Origin: Triplophysa rosa
Lineage: Eukaryota > Chordata > Actinopteri > Cypriniformes > Nemacheilidae
Assembly: GCF_024868665.1 (NCBI RefSeq)
Contig: NC_079910.1
Span: forward strand, 11,713,048-11,777,047
Direction of reading: 5' to 3'
DNA length: 64,000 nt
The translations under genes and the position numbers were made by a program. Each line of letters starts with the position of its first letter. Position 1 is the first letter of the stretch. Shown one piece after another: positions 36,201 through 47,043 of this stretch. The notes beneath the pieces were generated by a model, which saw only the letters and a program-made list of their open reading frames with translations, was not told the DNA's origin and made no database searches.

Positions 36201-39200
36201 GGCACTGTGTGACACGGACCTGCGTGAGTCCCCGACCACCAGTCTTCGGGACACACACACGCTGCTCAAACTCTTCCTCGGTACGCTCAAGAAGATGGCC
36301 CAGCATGCTAACAATGCTAGCAACATGGACCCAAACAGCATGGATCAGAGTCTCGACCCCGCCGACCTGGCCGCCTGCAGTGATCTTGATCTGCGTGCCA
36401 GGCGTTCAGATGAAGAGCAGGTTAACCAGGATTATTCAGAGGTTTGGACTTTTCTTGTTATATCATCGAGGTTATGTATCATGATTCACCTACAGTAAGC
36501 TCATCTTGATTGTTGATGTTTTAGTTGACCTATGGAATGTTGTGTGTAGGAACAGATGACTGGAAGCAGGAGCAGCATGGATGTGCACAGTCCTTCCTCT
36601 AGTATGGAGCAGAAGCCGTCCTGTCCGGCAGAGACCTTGAATCAGAGCCACAATCTGTGGAGAACATCTAGCACTGGTATCTACAGGCTTACTGCACAGT
36701 CCTTCGAAGTCTTATCTAATTTAGCTTGTAATAAACTTGTTGCACTTGTTGTAGAAAAGGAAATATCTTTATTTGGGTCCTTCTCACTAAACCACTACAT
36801 CATGGCAGTAAATATTTTAATTATAAAACAATTCGGTAACACTAAAATGATCATAATAAAAATAATTGTGTTCTCGTCCTTGCACAAAGCATAATTTTAA
36901 CATAAAAATGAATTTTTTTTAAATTGTATTGCCTTTTCAGCTGAATTTATCATTTACGTAACACGTTGTGATTTAGTCACAAATTAAATGTCTTTGTGTA
37001 ACATATATTGTAATTTAAACGGAGTCAAATTAAAATATTCTGAAAAAATAATTAGATGTTCTAGTAGATGTTCTCAAATGACAAGAAAAAGGAATATTTA
37101 TGTATAATAAAAATGACATTCTCATCCTCCGTAACATTCTTAAAGGACCATTTACACACACCAAAACATTTACATTAAGTTTGTTTGAATAAAACATCTA
37201 TAAATATCTCAAATGGCTACCAGGTTAACTGTTTACTTTATATTTTACTAGTTTAAAATGTAATATTCTCTCTTTCATTCTGTGTACACGACCATTTTGA
37301 TTTCATTCCTGACACAGGTAGTTTCCCACATTTAAAAAGGGGTACATGTATAGTTTTCTATAATATATAATTCATTAATATCTAATGAAGTATAATTATT
37401 GAAACTTGCTTAGGTATTATGGGTTCTCTTTTTTTAGCAAAACATGCTATGGGATTGACAGTTTTTAAATGGTTACGGACGGTAATGATTTTTAAGGCCT
37501 ATTTATGTAAAAAAGTGTTCAAAATTGTTTTAACCTGTCTGTAAAAGTTTTTAAATTAATGCTTTTAAACACATCATACCTTGATTTAATGAATAAAAAG
37601 GAAGGTTGTTGCGTTTTAACAATATCATTTTGACATCTTGAAATCAAGATTTTGTGAGGTTCACCCATTTTGAAATCAGTTGGTAAAATCTAAATTGTAA
37701 GTAAATCAAAACTTTCTTTATTTTTCTTTAGCGGAAGTAAGTGTGGCTTGTGTGAGTGGAGTACAGAAGCAAGTCCAGACTTTGGGGAGAACAGTGGACA
37801 CCATCGTCGACAGTGAGTTCCAGAACTTCTGCACAGGCATCCAAGAACTGATGGAGGCACAGCATTTAATGTACATCCCCCCTCCTCCTCTGCCTCGACT
37901 TGAGGAGCACGCCATCTGGTCAAGCTCGGCCTTCTCTCCTTTCGTTTCGAAATACGTCTCCTCACTGCCTGTACACGGCTACGTCAGCAGTCTCTGTGAG
38001 AAGATGAGCTGCTTGATTAGATCTCCCAACATGTCTTCAGAACCTGTGGCCATCACAACACCAGCCGTTACTGCTACACTACCCACCCCCTTACCATCTG
38101 CCCCGCCCCCTTCTGCCATGCCGGCTCCTGCCCCACCCCCTTCTGCCATGCCGGCTCCTGCCCCGCCCCCTTCTGCCATGCCGGCTCCTGCCCCACCCAT
38201 CCTACCATCGCCGCTTGCTCCTTTTCACACTAAAACATCATCTCCAGTGCCTAAATCTCAGGCTTCGTTGAGCAAGCCTCAAGCTCCTGCACCTACCCCT
38301 AAGCAACCTCCAGCTTCAGATAAGCCTCGTCTCGGCACGGTCAAAGAGGCCCATTTAGTTTCAGCAGGAAAATCGACTGAACCCAAGAATACCAGTGTTT
38401 TGGAAAGTTCTTTGTGCTCACCATCAACAGCAAGTGCCGGTCAGCCTCCAGCACCTTCAGTTCCAGAGATGCCGTCAGACACTGCACCTGTGGGAACCTC
38501 GAGCGCTCTGAGCAGCAACATCATGGAGCAAATCCAACCGGATATGTTGTGCACGCTGGTGGAGATCATGCAGAAGAATGCAGTGAGGTTTTTCATTCAG
38601 AGAGGAGATGTGGAGAGTGAACTCTGTTCCGAGATCAAGGTGTGACTTTTATTGCACTATAAATGCGTCCATTTGTGTTTACTGGCCTTTATGATAAAAT
38701 AGTAATTCCTCTCTTTTTTTGCAGGAGTATTTGCAAAGTCTTGGCAACATTGATTGCAACCCACAGACTTACCTGGAGATGAAAAGTCAACAAAAGTTCA
38801 TGATCATTATTCAGAATGAGGATATCGCAACTCATGTACATAAGGTACATGACCTTAGAAACTAATAATAGAACAACGCAATACTTTTCCTAAATGTTGT
38901 TCTAAAAATGGCTAGAGATGCTAATAGAAAGCATTCAGTGGAATAAATTCTCCCTTCTGTACTCCATTTAGATCCCAGCGCTGGTGTCTCTGAAGAAGCT
39001 GTCCACAGTTTACTTTGCCGGAGTTGACAGCCTGGATGATGTGAAAAATCGTACCTACAATGAGCTTTTTGTGTCAGGAGGTCTCATTGTGACAGATGAG
39101 CTCATTCTAAACCCTGACAATATAACTCTAGGTAAGAGGTGAAAACAAAATGGCTTGCACTTTTAAATTACCTTCTATTGCCATGTTATGTATCTTGTTG

Positions 39201-41459
39201 TTGTATCTTTAGCTGTGTGCGCATAATACCAAAATCTCTTCTTTAGAGACTCACATTTGTATTGTGCTTTCAGAAAAGCTCCAGGCATTTCTACAGTTTC
39301 TGGAGAATCAGGGCTCACCCTGGAAGTGGAAGGTGCACTGTAAGACTCAGAAGAAGCTTAAGGAGCTCAGCAGGTTAGACACAAAGATTCTAGACTGTTT
39401 AGACAATCCTGACAAACCTATAGTCCACAAACATCTTACTGTCCTCTCACAGGTTAAACACTGAGGCCCTGGATTTGTTAAATCTGCTGACAGCCTACCA
39501 GAAGAAACACCTGGTGGAGTTCCTGCCTTACCATGAATGTGACACTCCATCTAGGCAGGCTCCTGATTTGGAGTGTTTGGTGAAGTTGCAAGCTCAACAC
39601 ACACAGCTCAGACACATCATCTTCCTGACAGGTAGACACAACCAATATCATGGGTTGTAAAGTTTAAAGGTATTAATGATGTGTCTTACTTTTCATGATG
39701 TAATATTGTTGCGTGACGATCCCGCGTTCATGTTTTTATACAGAAAAGCGTGACGACTCTTTCTCGCAGTTCTCCGGCAGTGGAGTCATTGTTGCGGGTA
39801 TGAATGACATCATGAACAACTTCCAGAGTTTGCTCAGTGTTCCAGATGAGCCTACTCTACCTGATCCAGGTACAGTCATTTGCAGAAATTTGCATTCCTT
39901 TTCAGAAATGATTTTTTAAAAGTTTTATGGTTATATGCGGTCTTCTCTTTCATTGTGCAGTGGAGCCTGATGCGGTTGTGGATGAAGAGGACATGTCCAT
40001 CGACTCTGAAGATGACATGCTGGTTATCTCTGAGACTTCCATTCAGACCGAAAATCCCCCTGAAGAGCCGACGGCACCTCTGCCCCCTCCGCCTCAGACT
40101 GACGGCTTCCGCCCTCCTCTCCCTGATCAGCCTGCTTCGGACCCCATTATGAATCCCCTTACAGTTCCAAATCCACCTGCCTTTCCCACCCAGAGCTCGT
40201 ACCCGGCTGATTACACAGCTCTCAAATCTGCCATCGCTCAGTATAAAGCCGCCAATCAGGAGGCTAATCCTGGGCCTGAGGTGAAGGACTCCCTGGCCAA
40301 TTTTGGGGTAAACCCCCATCAGAGCTACCTGTGTCCCAATTCGGCACAGTGGAGCCCTTACTCCGGGTCTCCTGCGTACCACATGTCCTCTGCGTATTCA
40401 TCCCCAGTCAGGGCGGCCTCCAAAGGAGACTATGGTCCAACTGCTCCTCCACACACCTCCACCCTGCCCATCACCATTCCCCCACCCCATTTCCCCTCCT
40501 TCCATCAGGTCCCTGTCAGCTCAGTGGAGGTGCCACCTGTTCCAGAATCAGCTTCCTCAATACAGATTCCCGCACCACCCCTGCCTGTTTCTGACAGTGT
40601 GGCAGCTGGGGCGCCAACAGCAAGCAGTGCCAGTCAACCGGGTTCTCGGGATGCAAAGATAGGTGTAGAAGCTTCTTCCTCCTGTTCCTCTCTCCAACCT
40701 TCTTTTCCATCCTACGCAGATGGTACTCACTTTCCGGCTCTCACTCCTGTTCCTCCCATTCCTCCTCTTTATAACTGGGGGCCCGCACCGGAGTCTCAGC
40801 ACAGTTTTACAGCAGGACAGAGTCTGGGAAGATTCTGTGCTCCCCCTTCCACCCAAACCAAAGCCACAGGGGCTACAGATGGATCTTGGGTGGGAGCAGG
40901 TGAGACCGGAACTTCCAGTAGTCAAGAAGAAAGCACACCTGCTCCAGCCACCTCCACAGGAGGTCCTGTACAGCAGGATGGAGATGGAGAGATAGGTGCT
41001 GCGCCAGGTAGTAATGCGCCAAGTAGTGGTGCGCCAGGTAGTAGTGCACCAGGTATTGCTGCGCCAGTTAGTTTGATGTCGTGCAGCCAAGCCAGCAGAA
41101 CTCCGGTGAACTCTTTCTCAGAGAGTCATGGAGGCAGTCAGCCCCCTCCCACCCGGGGCGGCACAGCTGGCAGAGGACTCCTGCCCATCCCTGGAGCTAC
41201 CCTGGGGGCTCTGTGCCGGGGTGGGTCGGCTAGACTGAGCTCACACCACAACAACATGTACGGCCACAGAGGGGGCTTTCCCGGACCCATTGATATGATG
41301 CGCGGTGGTTTCAGGGGTAGAGGATTACCACCACCACCCATGCCCATGAGATCAAGACCAGGTCGGGGTCACATCAGAGGAGGTTGTAACTGGGGATATC
41401 CTCCTGGGAGGGGAGGGGGTGGCCACCCGGACTACTATTCAGACTACACCTACAACTAA
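30247..41459 (+). CDS. tasor: Transcription activation suppressor TASOR (FAM208A), HUSH complex scaffold
   Basis: TASOR assembles the HUSH complex with MPP8 and periphilin and directs H3K9me3 silencing of retroelements and intronless transgenes. Exons: 30247-30556, 32137-32282, 32397-32489, 32880-32952, 33328-33419, 33528-33662, 33751-33866, 34106-34140, 34274-34379, 34467-34570, 34737-34840, 35059-35131, 35226-35300, 35390-36088, 36185-36441, 36550-36676, 37732-38639, 38725-38844, 38972-39131, 39274-39373, 39453-39631, 39744-39869, 39961-41459. They total 5,637 bases, in phase throughout: 1,878 residues, longer than the mammalian protein. The start is the ATG at 30247; an in-frame GTG lies 18 bases upstream. 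Residues about 95-465 form the DUF3715 pseudo-PARP domain (FQIPRK, HNELLEKEF, ESYAFLL, RPRHVLPYAVVSF). Residues about 1130-1380 form the C-terminal conserved block (FAGVDSLDDVK, YNELFVSGG, YQKKHLVEFLPYH). Exon 37732-38639 is Pro/Ala-rich. The tail is Arg/Gly- and Tyr-rich. Fish may carry two tasor paralogues; which one this is cannot be told. Confidence 0.92.
30557..31614. other. tasor: First part of tasor intron 1
   Basis: CpG-containing sequence extends some 400 bases into the intron (for example near 30770-30960), as expected just after a CpG-type promoter. Beyond it the DNA is ordinary. No independent gene is supported. Confidence 0.4.
31615..31905. repeat. Dispersed repeat in first tasor intron
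   Basis: It contains a (GT)n run, ATATCCCGGTGGGGACTTAAA, CACATGGGGACTCGTGTCAC, TTTAGGTTTAGGGGTAGGG and ACTGTCCCCACGGAGATAGTA, then another GT run. These words, in this order, are typical of a widespread fish repeat. Confidence 0.65.
32686..32818 (-). repeat. Degenerate tRNA-derived SINE in tasor intron
   Basis: The segment shows AAGTCGCTTTGGCTAAAGGCATTCT and, near its right end, ATGCTTTACCAGTTGGGCTACAGG, resembling the inverse of a tRNA A box. It lies in the intron 32490-32879. The two parts point in opposite senses, so it may be two fragments. Confidence 0.4.
36677..37731. other. tasor: tasor intron of about 1 kb
   Basis: Long AT-rich intron between the exons ending at 36676 and starting at 37732. 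Nothing beyond low-complexity sequence was recognised. Confidence 0.5.
38101..38198 (+). repeat. tasor: 30-bp coding minisatellite in tasor (3.3 units)
   Basis: Three near-identical 30-bp units start at 38101, 38131 and 38161, with a partial fourth at 38191. Each encodes the decapeptide APPPSAMPAP (circularly PAPAPPPSAM). Units differ only at a G/A within the first six bases. Being a multiple of three, copy-number change would keep the frame. Confidence 0.9.
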
Positions 41460-41562
41460 ATGCCATTGGGAACGTCACAGGCTCCCCTATAGACTACTGG
41501 CATTAAGAATGTACATATTTAACTGTTAGAGCACATCAAATCAAAATGTCATGATCTGAAAA

Positions 41563-41568
41563 AATAAA
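41563..41568 (+). terminator. tasor: tasor polyadenylation signal AATAAA
   Basis: AATAAA lies about 105 bases after the tasor stop codon at 41457-41459 and is the first hexamer downstream. A longer 3' UTR is possible because further AT-rich sequence follows. Confidence 0.55.
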
Positions 41569-42399
41569 CAGGTATCTGGTTTTGTATAAATAAGATTTGT
41601 GACTCAGACAGTGGCCAGAGATTCACTGTTTCCAGTAATGCTCTTCCTAAAATGAGATGTTTGAGAAACCTTGTTCATACCACTATATTTATATTGCCAA
41701 GAAATGTAATTGCCTTTCAATGTTTCATTTTTGTCAATAGTTTTTGTTGGGATTTTCAAAACGATTTGTGAACAAGGAGAAAATTGCAGACGATATTTTT
41801 TTAAAGGGAAAAGTCGAGTCATTCTTCATTTTAGCTGTTATGGTTTTTTTTACATTCTTGGTTGTACAGATGTTCTATTAAAACAAGGTTGTATCAAACA
41901 TTGTGATATTGTGTTCAGTATTAACAAACAGTTGAGAATGTGTGAACTCTTTGTATATGTACATAGGTATTTATGATGCTATGTAAAAAATCTTGTTACA
42001 GATTTTCTTTTCCAGTGAGGTGAATCAATGCCAAAGTTGTTTTTAATGTGATCACTGGCAAGGTTTGAACTCACGGTTTTACAGCCGGCCAGCAGAGGGC
42101 GTCATCTTTTTGATTTAACTGGTGTGATGCTACTGCAATTTTCTAAACGGTTTATGTATCTTGTCAAATGCGACACACTTTACAATGTTTAAATATATAA
42201 ATAAGTCAGGATTATGCATCTTTATTTCACAATTGACTGATTTTGCCCAAGCATGAATATGGTTGGCTAAAGTTCTGTAGAAAATACAACCTCAGGCCTT
42301 TTGACATGATGTTATTGACCAGATAAACAGCTGTGTCTGAAAACAATGAGTAATATATTTTCTGCTCATGTCATTTTGTAAAATAGGTTGGGGAAAAGA

Positions 42400-42764
42400 T
42401 GTTTAATTTTTGAAGATTATTAGGCATATATGGATCTCCTTTGTTCTGATATTTGGGAAAATGTTAGCAACTGACATTTCTGGGACATCAATGACTACTA
42501 TAGTAGGAAAAATGATTCTATATTTATGTGTTCTGTTCAACACAAAATCAAATATTTTGAAAAATTTAGGAAAGCTAACACCTTTGACTACATTTTTATT
42601 TTTCCTATGATAGTCAATGATGTCCCAGAAATCTCAGTTGCTCACATTTTTCCAAATATCTTTGTGTTCAACAGAACAAAGACATTTATATAGGTTTTGA
42701 ACAACTTTGGTGGAAGGGATAATTCATGACAGAGTTTTCATTTTTGGGTCGAGTATCCCTTTAA
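42400..42764. mobile_element. Degenerate copy of the palindromic MITE, downstream of tasor
   Basis: The inner arms TTCTGGGACATCAATGACTA and the matching inverted segment near 42610-42640 pair with each other, and the right end reads GTATCCCTTTAA. The left end has diverged. Same family as 12487-12887. Confidence 0.65.
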
Positions 42765-43894
42765 GATAAGCATTTAGGACAACATTTGTAATATGTAGGC
42801 ATCACTGTCATACTCTGCATAGATTTATTCATATAAATCTTGAATAGGATTTTATTGCATACACTGATTTTAAACACACTCACAGATATTCTAACAGTTA
42901 TGTTAACACTGTTGTATTTCACTATAGTTCATTTTGACCTAAATATTTTAGACATTACTACACAGATTTTGCACATTTACTCTTCATTTTGATCTCCACT
43001 CTGTTCTTCGTTTTCCTCATTAAGAGGTAAAAGCAAAAATAAGACCAACCGGCTCTGCAGTAGTGCTTCACTCACTGCAGAGGGAAAAGAAAGTTTAAGA
43101 GATTAATAAAAGGCTGAAAAAATGTTGGAGTACCTAGATTTTATCCAAAGAGTAATCCGCTAAAACCTGACATTCGGTCATGCTATCTCTCATTTGATAT
43201 AGTCATCTCTGAAAACAATGCTGGTATTACACATGAAACTGAGGGAAGGCCGTTCTGGGGCAGTCATGGTTATATAACGAATACTGCTTGTACTGATTGT
43301 TCAACTGTTTCTTTCTTCCATTTTGCAAAGAGATTTGTTGAGACTTGTTAATAACTACATAAAGCAAATTGATACAAAACAGATAGTCAGATTATTACTA
43401 TTCCTTAATTTGGTATTCCCTAACCCACGATTATATCCACTACAGTGGACAGATCTTTAAAAGGCATTTTTGTCCATTCAGGGTGTGATTTTACATCCAA
43501 ACCATAATTGGTGACCATAATTATATATGATTGTCCATAAATTTAATATATGTAATGAAAATAGTATTTAATATATTTTATTACAGTAGTACCAGAAAAG
43601 AATAAAGAAAACACTTCTACAATATTTACAAATATGATATTTTCTTCTACAATTCTGCAATTATTAATATTTACAAATATTATTTAAAAATAAAAACAGG
43701 AGCATATTACCAGACAAGAAAATCAACGAATATCACAAGAAAATAACAATTTAAAAAATATTTTTTCAATAATTATGAATGTACTTGTAGTGTAATATTG
43801 AACAATTAAAACAATGCAACAATACCTTGCATAGCTATAGACATTTTAAACAAATATATTAAAAATGTTTTGTCCCTTGTGATTTAATGTACAT

Positions 43895-43990
43895 GACATT
43901 ACATTTACATTTAGTCATTTAGCAGACCATTTTTATCCAAAACTTACAGAGAGTTCAGGGAGCAATAAGCGATATGTCATACAGGAGCAA
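43895..43990 (-). repeat. SINE-like tail fragment
   Basis: ATTACATTTACATTTAGTCA followed by TTTAGCAGACCATTTTTATCC is the inverse of the common fish SINE tail also present at 13230-13295. Confidence 0.7.
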
Positions 43991-44310
43991 TAATACAATA
44001 GGTGCTAATACATAGTTTCAACCAATATAGGTTTTATGTAGGTTAAACAATTCCTAAATGTTGTGCAATTGTTTGCTACAGGGCTTTATAAACTGCACAA
44101 CAGTCAAGAGCAACCAGGAGACACATGTATTATGTGAAAGTGGGTTGCTGCAGATAAATCTGATTACATCTGGAAACGGGCTGCGTGGATTAACTCTGTA
44201 CCTTTGCCTTGCTGATTTTTTCATTTTCATATTTTGCCTTTAGTTTGCATATTGTGTGCATGGTGTGGGAGGGAAAATTGTGGCAGGGGTGTTTAATCTC
44301 TTCCATAGCA

Positions 44311-44716
44311 CACTCCGGTAATGAAATAGCAATTTGCTTAATGCAAAATGTTGAGATGAATAATATCGCACAAAAACAGACATCACTTCATTGCTTTTAC
44401 TTTTCTGTGTTTTCAATCTTTTTATTCCTCAACCGTGGATTTATTTATTTACCTTGGATCTAAACGGTGTGAGCAGAAGACATTTTTTTGCATATGTTGT
44501 ACAAATATATATACATTTGGTAGCAATATGTATCTTTGAGGTACAAATGTGTACTCTTTAGGTGCAAAAGTGTACTTTTAAAAGTGTAAAAGCGTACAGC
44601 CCCAATGACAGCTTTTGTATGATGATATACATTTATTCACTTCTCCGGTACTGAAATAGCAGCTTAATGTTACATTTTGTGGTGAATAATATCACACAAA
44701 AACAGACATCACTACA
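44311..44716. repeat. Pair of direct repeats with a GTAC-rich spacer
   Basis: About 75 bases at 44311-44390 (CTCCGGTAATGAAATAGCA, then AATAATATCGCACAAAAACAG) recur at 44641-44716. Between them, 44520-44620 has repeated GGTACAAATGTGTAC-like words and ends CAGCCCCAATGACAGCTTTTG, a known fish repeat type. Confidence 0.6.
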
Positions 44717-45496
44717 CTACAACTTTACGTTGTATCTTTATCATAAGGGATTAGATGTATCCAATGGTAAGAATGCATTTGAAAAGATTAAGCCTCAGTC
44801 TTAAACTGATCTGGAAGGAATTCTGTTAAGGATTTCGCTCAAGACAGACTGGTGTTTCTTTCATTAGACCATTCTCTGCATTTAATATCATATTTGTCAT
44901 CACCCATTGTGCGAGTGTGTGTGCATGGACCATGTAAATACCTTCAAAAACACCCTTGCAAATTAAGAGGTTGTCGTCACCTTATCTTCTCAAATGTACA
45001 TTTTTTTTCCGACCGAGAGTACAAAATACATTTTCAACTTAGCTTTTGAGTCAATATCCACAGCCACCTGAAACACCACAAGAGAAATTGATGGTTCATT
45101 CTTGTGTACTCTGTATACAATGTGTGTATATTGCCAAGTTAAAGCAGCTCTGATCTGCAGCTCTATAGCTTTTGTTTTGTTCAGATAAAATGCTGCATTA
45201 GAGCCAACATAAACTTTGCTGTTGTCATGACAATCTTGGCAAAACTTCTATTTCTTTTAATCTTCACTTGTTAAATTGATGAAATATTCAGTCATTTAAT
45301 TTAAATGTTAGTTACAAAGTGAACTGTAATAAAATGTTGCAAAATTTTGATATAATAATGTAATCATTTTGGCCTTGTTGCTTGTCAATGCATTACTCTC
45401 AGTACAGTCATACACCACCAACCACCATGACTGCACATAGAAATCTCTTTAAACTGACCAAATACTGTGAGGCGAGTCATTTCAGGATCAAAACAA

Positions 45497-45502
45497 TTTA
45501 TT
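45497..45502 (-). terminator. amigo3: amigo3 polyadenylation signal (AATAAA on minus strand)
   Basis: TTTATT on the plus strand reads AATAAA on the minus strand, about 95 bases beyond the amigo3 stop codon. Confidence 0.5.
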
Positions 45503-45597
45503 TCTGGAATTATGACAGATTCATTTATGAAGCTGCCCTCAATTCCAACAAGCTTATGAGAATCCTGGAAGATGTTGATTTTAAAGTCAATGATCTG

Positions 45598-47043
45598 CTA
45601 CTCTGACTCATTTCTGTCAACAATGGTGTAGTTCTCCATGTCCCATTCAATTGTGGGATGTTCGACAACAAACGCAGCTTTTGGGTGGCCATTTTTCCCT
45701 GCCAGGAGTGGCTCGAGGAACACTACGTGCCTGTCCGGCTGAGACTTTGCCTTGTGCCGTTCTGCATTTGCGGGAGCTGTAAAGATAGACGTGAGAGGGT
45801 CTTCCCTGAACGAGGGGTCTTCTGGTGAGGGAGGAGGGGGTCTACAGCAATCACAGCGACATGGCGTTAAATACAAGTACATCAGTATCAGCACTAGGGT
45901 CACGACGCAGCCCAACAAAGTGGTGTAGCCGGTGTGGAACGGCTCGTCAATGGAGCGCTGGGATAGCACGGTTAAATTCACCTCTCTTGTTTCATTGATC
46001 ATCTTGGTGTTATCCACGGCGGTACATTGGTAAACTCCTGAATCTGTGGGCTGGGCTGCGAGTATATCCAGGCTTCCATCTTGATTAAGACGGAGGGTTC
46101 CATTTTGGACCAGCCGACTGATCGACTCTTGGTGAGGGATGGTCCAACTGTAGGACAGCTCTTCTCCATTCAAAGTTCCAGTACAGTCTAGTTTCACTTG
46201 TTCTCCCTTGTGCACAACTTTATCAGCCTTTGGAGAAATAAGAGATATCATCTTTCCCACCGTACAGTTCTCAAAGAAATAAGAGCTGCGGAGGAATGTG
46301 ATTGAAACAGGAGGATCACGGTACATTAAACACCTATAGTCCTCCTTATATTCTTCAACTGCCCCATATCCCTTTTGGTCCCAATGCCAAAACAAGCGAT
46401 ACACGGAACAATCACATTCGAGGCTGTTGTTGTGCAAGAACAAGCCTCTTTGGACCGCTACTGGCAACAACACAATGTCATCCATAGGCAAACGAAACAA
46501 GCGGTTGGAGGACAGATCCAGAGTAACCAGGTTGGGGTGGATATGTTTGCGCACGGTGAAAAAGGGAAAGTCAGTCAGCTGGTTGAAGCTGAGATAAACC
46601 TTCCTCAAATTGCTGAGACCCATAAATGTGTTGCTCTCCACACGGGTAATGCGGTTGTTATACAGCAACAACACCTCCAACGCCATCAGGTCCTGGAAGT
46701 GGTACTTCCCCACCACCTGCAGTTTGTTAGAGGAGAGATCCAGGTACTGCAGACTGCTGATGTTATGGAAAGCTCCTGGGCTGAGCATAGAGATGCGGTT
46801 ATGGGACATATGCAAAGTGTGCAGCCGTGGGAGCCCGTAAAAGGTGCCTGCTGCTAGCCATGTCATTCTGTTATGACTGAGGTCCAAGACAGACGTTGTG
46901 AATGGTAGTGGACTCGGAAATCTGTCCAGACCCACAGAGCCACAGTTCAGGATGTCAGCTGTGCACAGGCAGCCATGAGGACAACTGGCCCCCGAGAAAT
47001 GAACCAAGAGTGAGATCAAAACCACGTAAAATGCTGAGGTCAT
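45598..47043 (-). CDS. amigo3: AMIGO-family LRR/Ig adhesion protein, probably amigo3
   Basis: This is a type I membrane adhesion protein of neurons; AMIGO proteins form homo- and heterophilic contacts and promote neurite growth. It is a single coding exon of 481 residues, as usual for the family. A signal peptide (MTSAFYVVLISLLVHFSGA) starts at the ATG at 47043-47041; in-frame codons upstream lead only to a GTG at 47097. Then come the N-terminal LRR cap with CPHGCLC (about residue 21), some six LRRs (for example LQYLDLSSNKL, LVTLDLSSNRL), a C-terminal cap with LHNNSLECDC, one Ig domain (LDCTG to SGVYQCTA), a transmembrane helix (TTLLGCVVTLVLILMYLYL, about 380-400) followed by TPCRCDC, and a cytoplasmic tail with HVVFLEP. 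SSYFFENC after the LRR cap and FHTGYTTLLGC favour AMIGO3 over AMIGO1 and AMIGO2. Several N-glycosylation sites are present (NGT, NET, NLT). Confidence 0.82.
   Translation of the reverse strand: MTSAFYVVLISLLVHFSGASCPHGCLCTADILNCGSVGLDRFPSPLPFTTSVLDLSHNRMTWLAAGTFYGLPRLHTLHMSHNRISMLSPGAFHNISSLQYLDLSSNKLQVVGKYHFQDLMALEVLLLYNNRITRVESNTFMGLSNLRKVYLSFNQLTDFPFFTVRKHIHPNLVTLDLSSNRLFRLPMDDIVLLPVAVQRGLFLHNNSLECDCSVYRLFWHWDQKGYGAVEEYKEDYRCLMYRDPPVSITFLRSSYFFENCTVGKMISLISPKADKVVHKGEQVKLDCTGTLNGEELSYSWTIPHQESISRLVQNGTLRLNQDGSLDILAAQPTDSGVYQCTAVDNTKMINETREVNLTVLSQRSIDEPFHTGYTTLLGCVVTLVLILMYLYLTPCRCDCCRPPPPSPEDPSFREDPLTSIFTAPANAERHKAKSQPDRHVVFLEPLLAGKNGHPKAAFVVEHPTIEWDMENYTIVDRNESE

Larger units (their letters stand above)
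41569..45496. other. tasor-amigo3 convergent intergenic region
   Basis: About 4 kb of AT-rich DNA between two genes pointing at each other. It contains a degenerate MITE (about 42400-42764), a SINE-like tail on the minus strand (43895-43990), a pair of direct repeats (44311-44390 and 44641-44716) and a tract with repeated GTACAAATGTGTAC-like words (44520-44620). No open frame has homology I recognise. Confidence 0.55.

Noticed and set aside
40557..41090. 177-codon minus-strand frame opposite the last tasor exon
   Set aside because: Antisense shadow of a low-complexity coding exon; repeated TTW/TWRTTTW pattern is the reverse of the GAPGS repeat.
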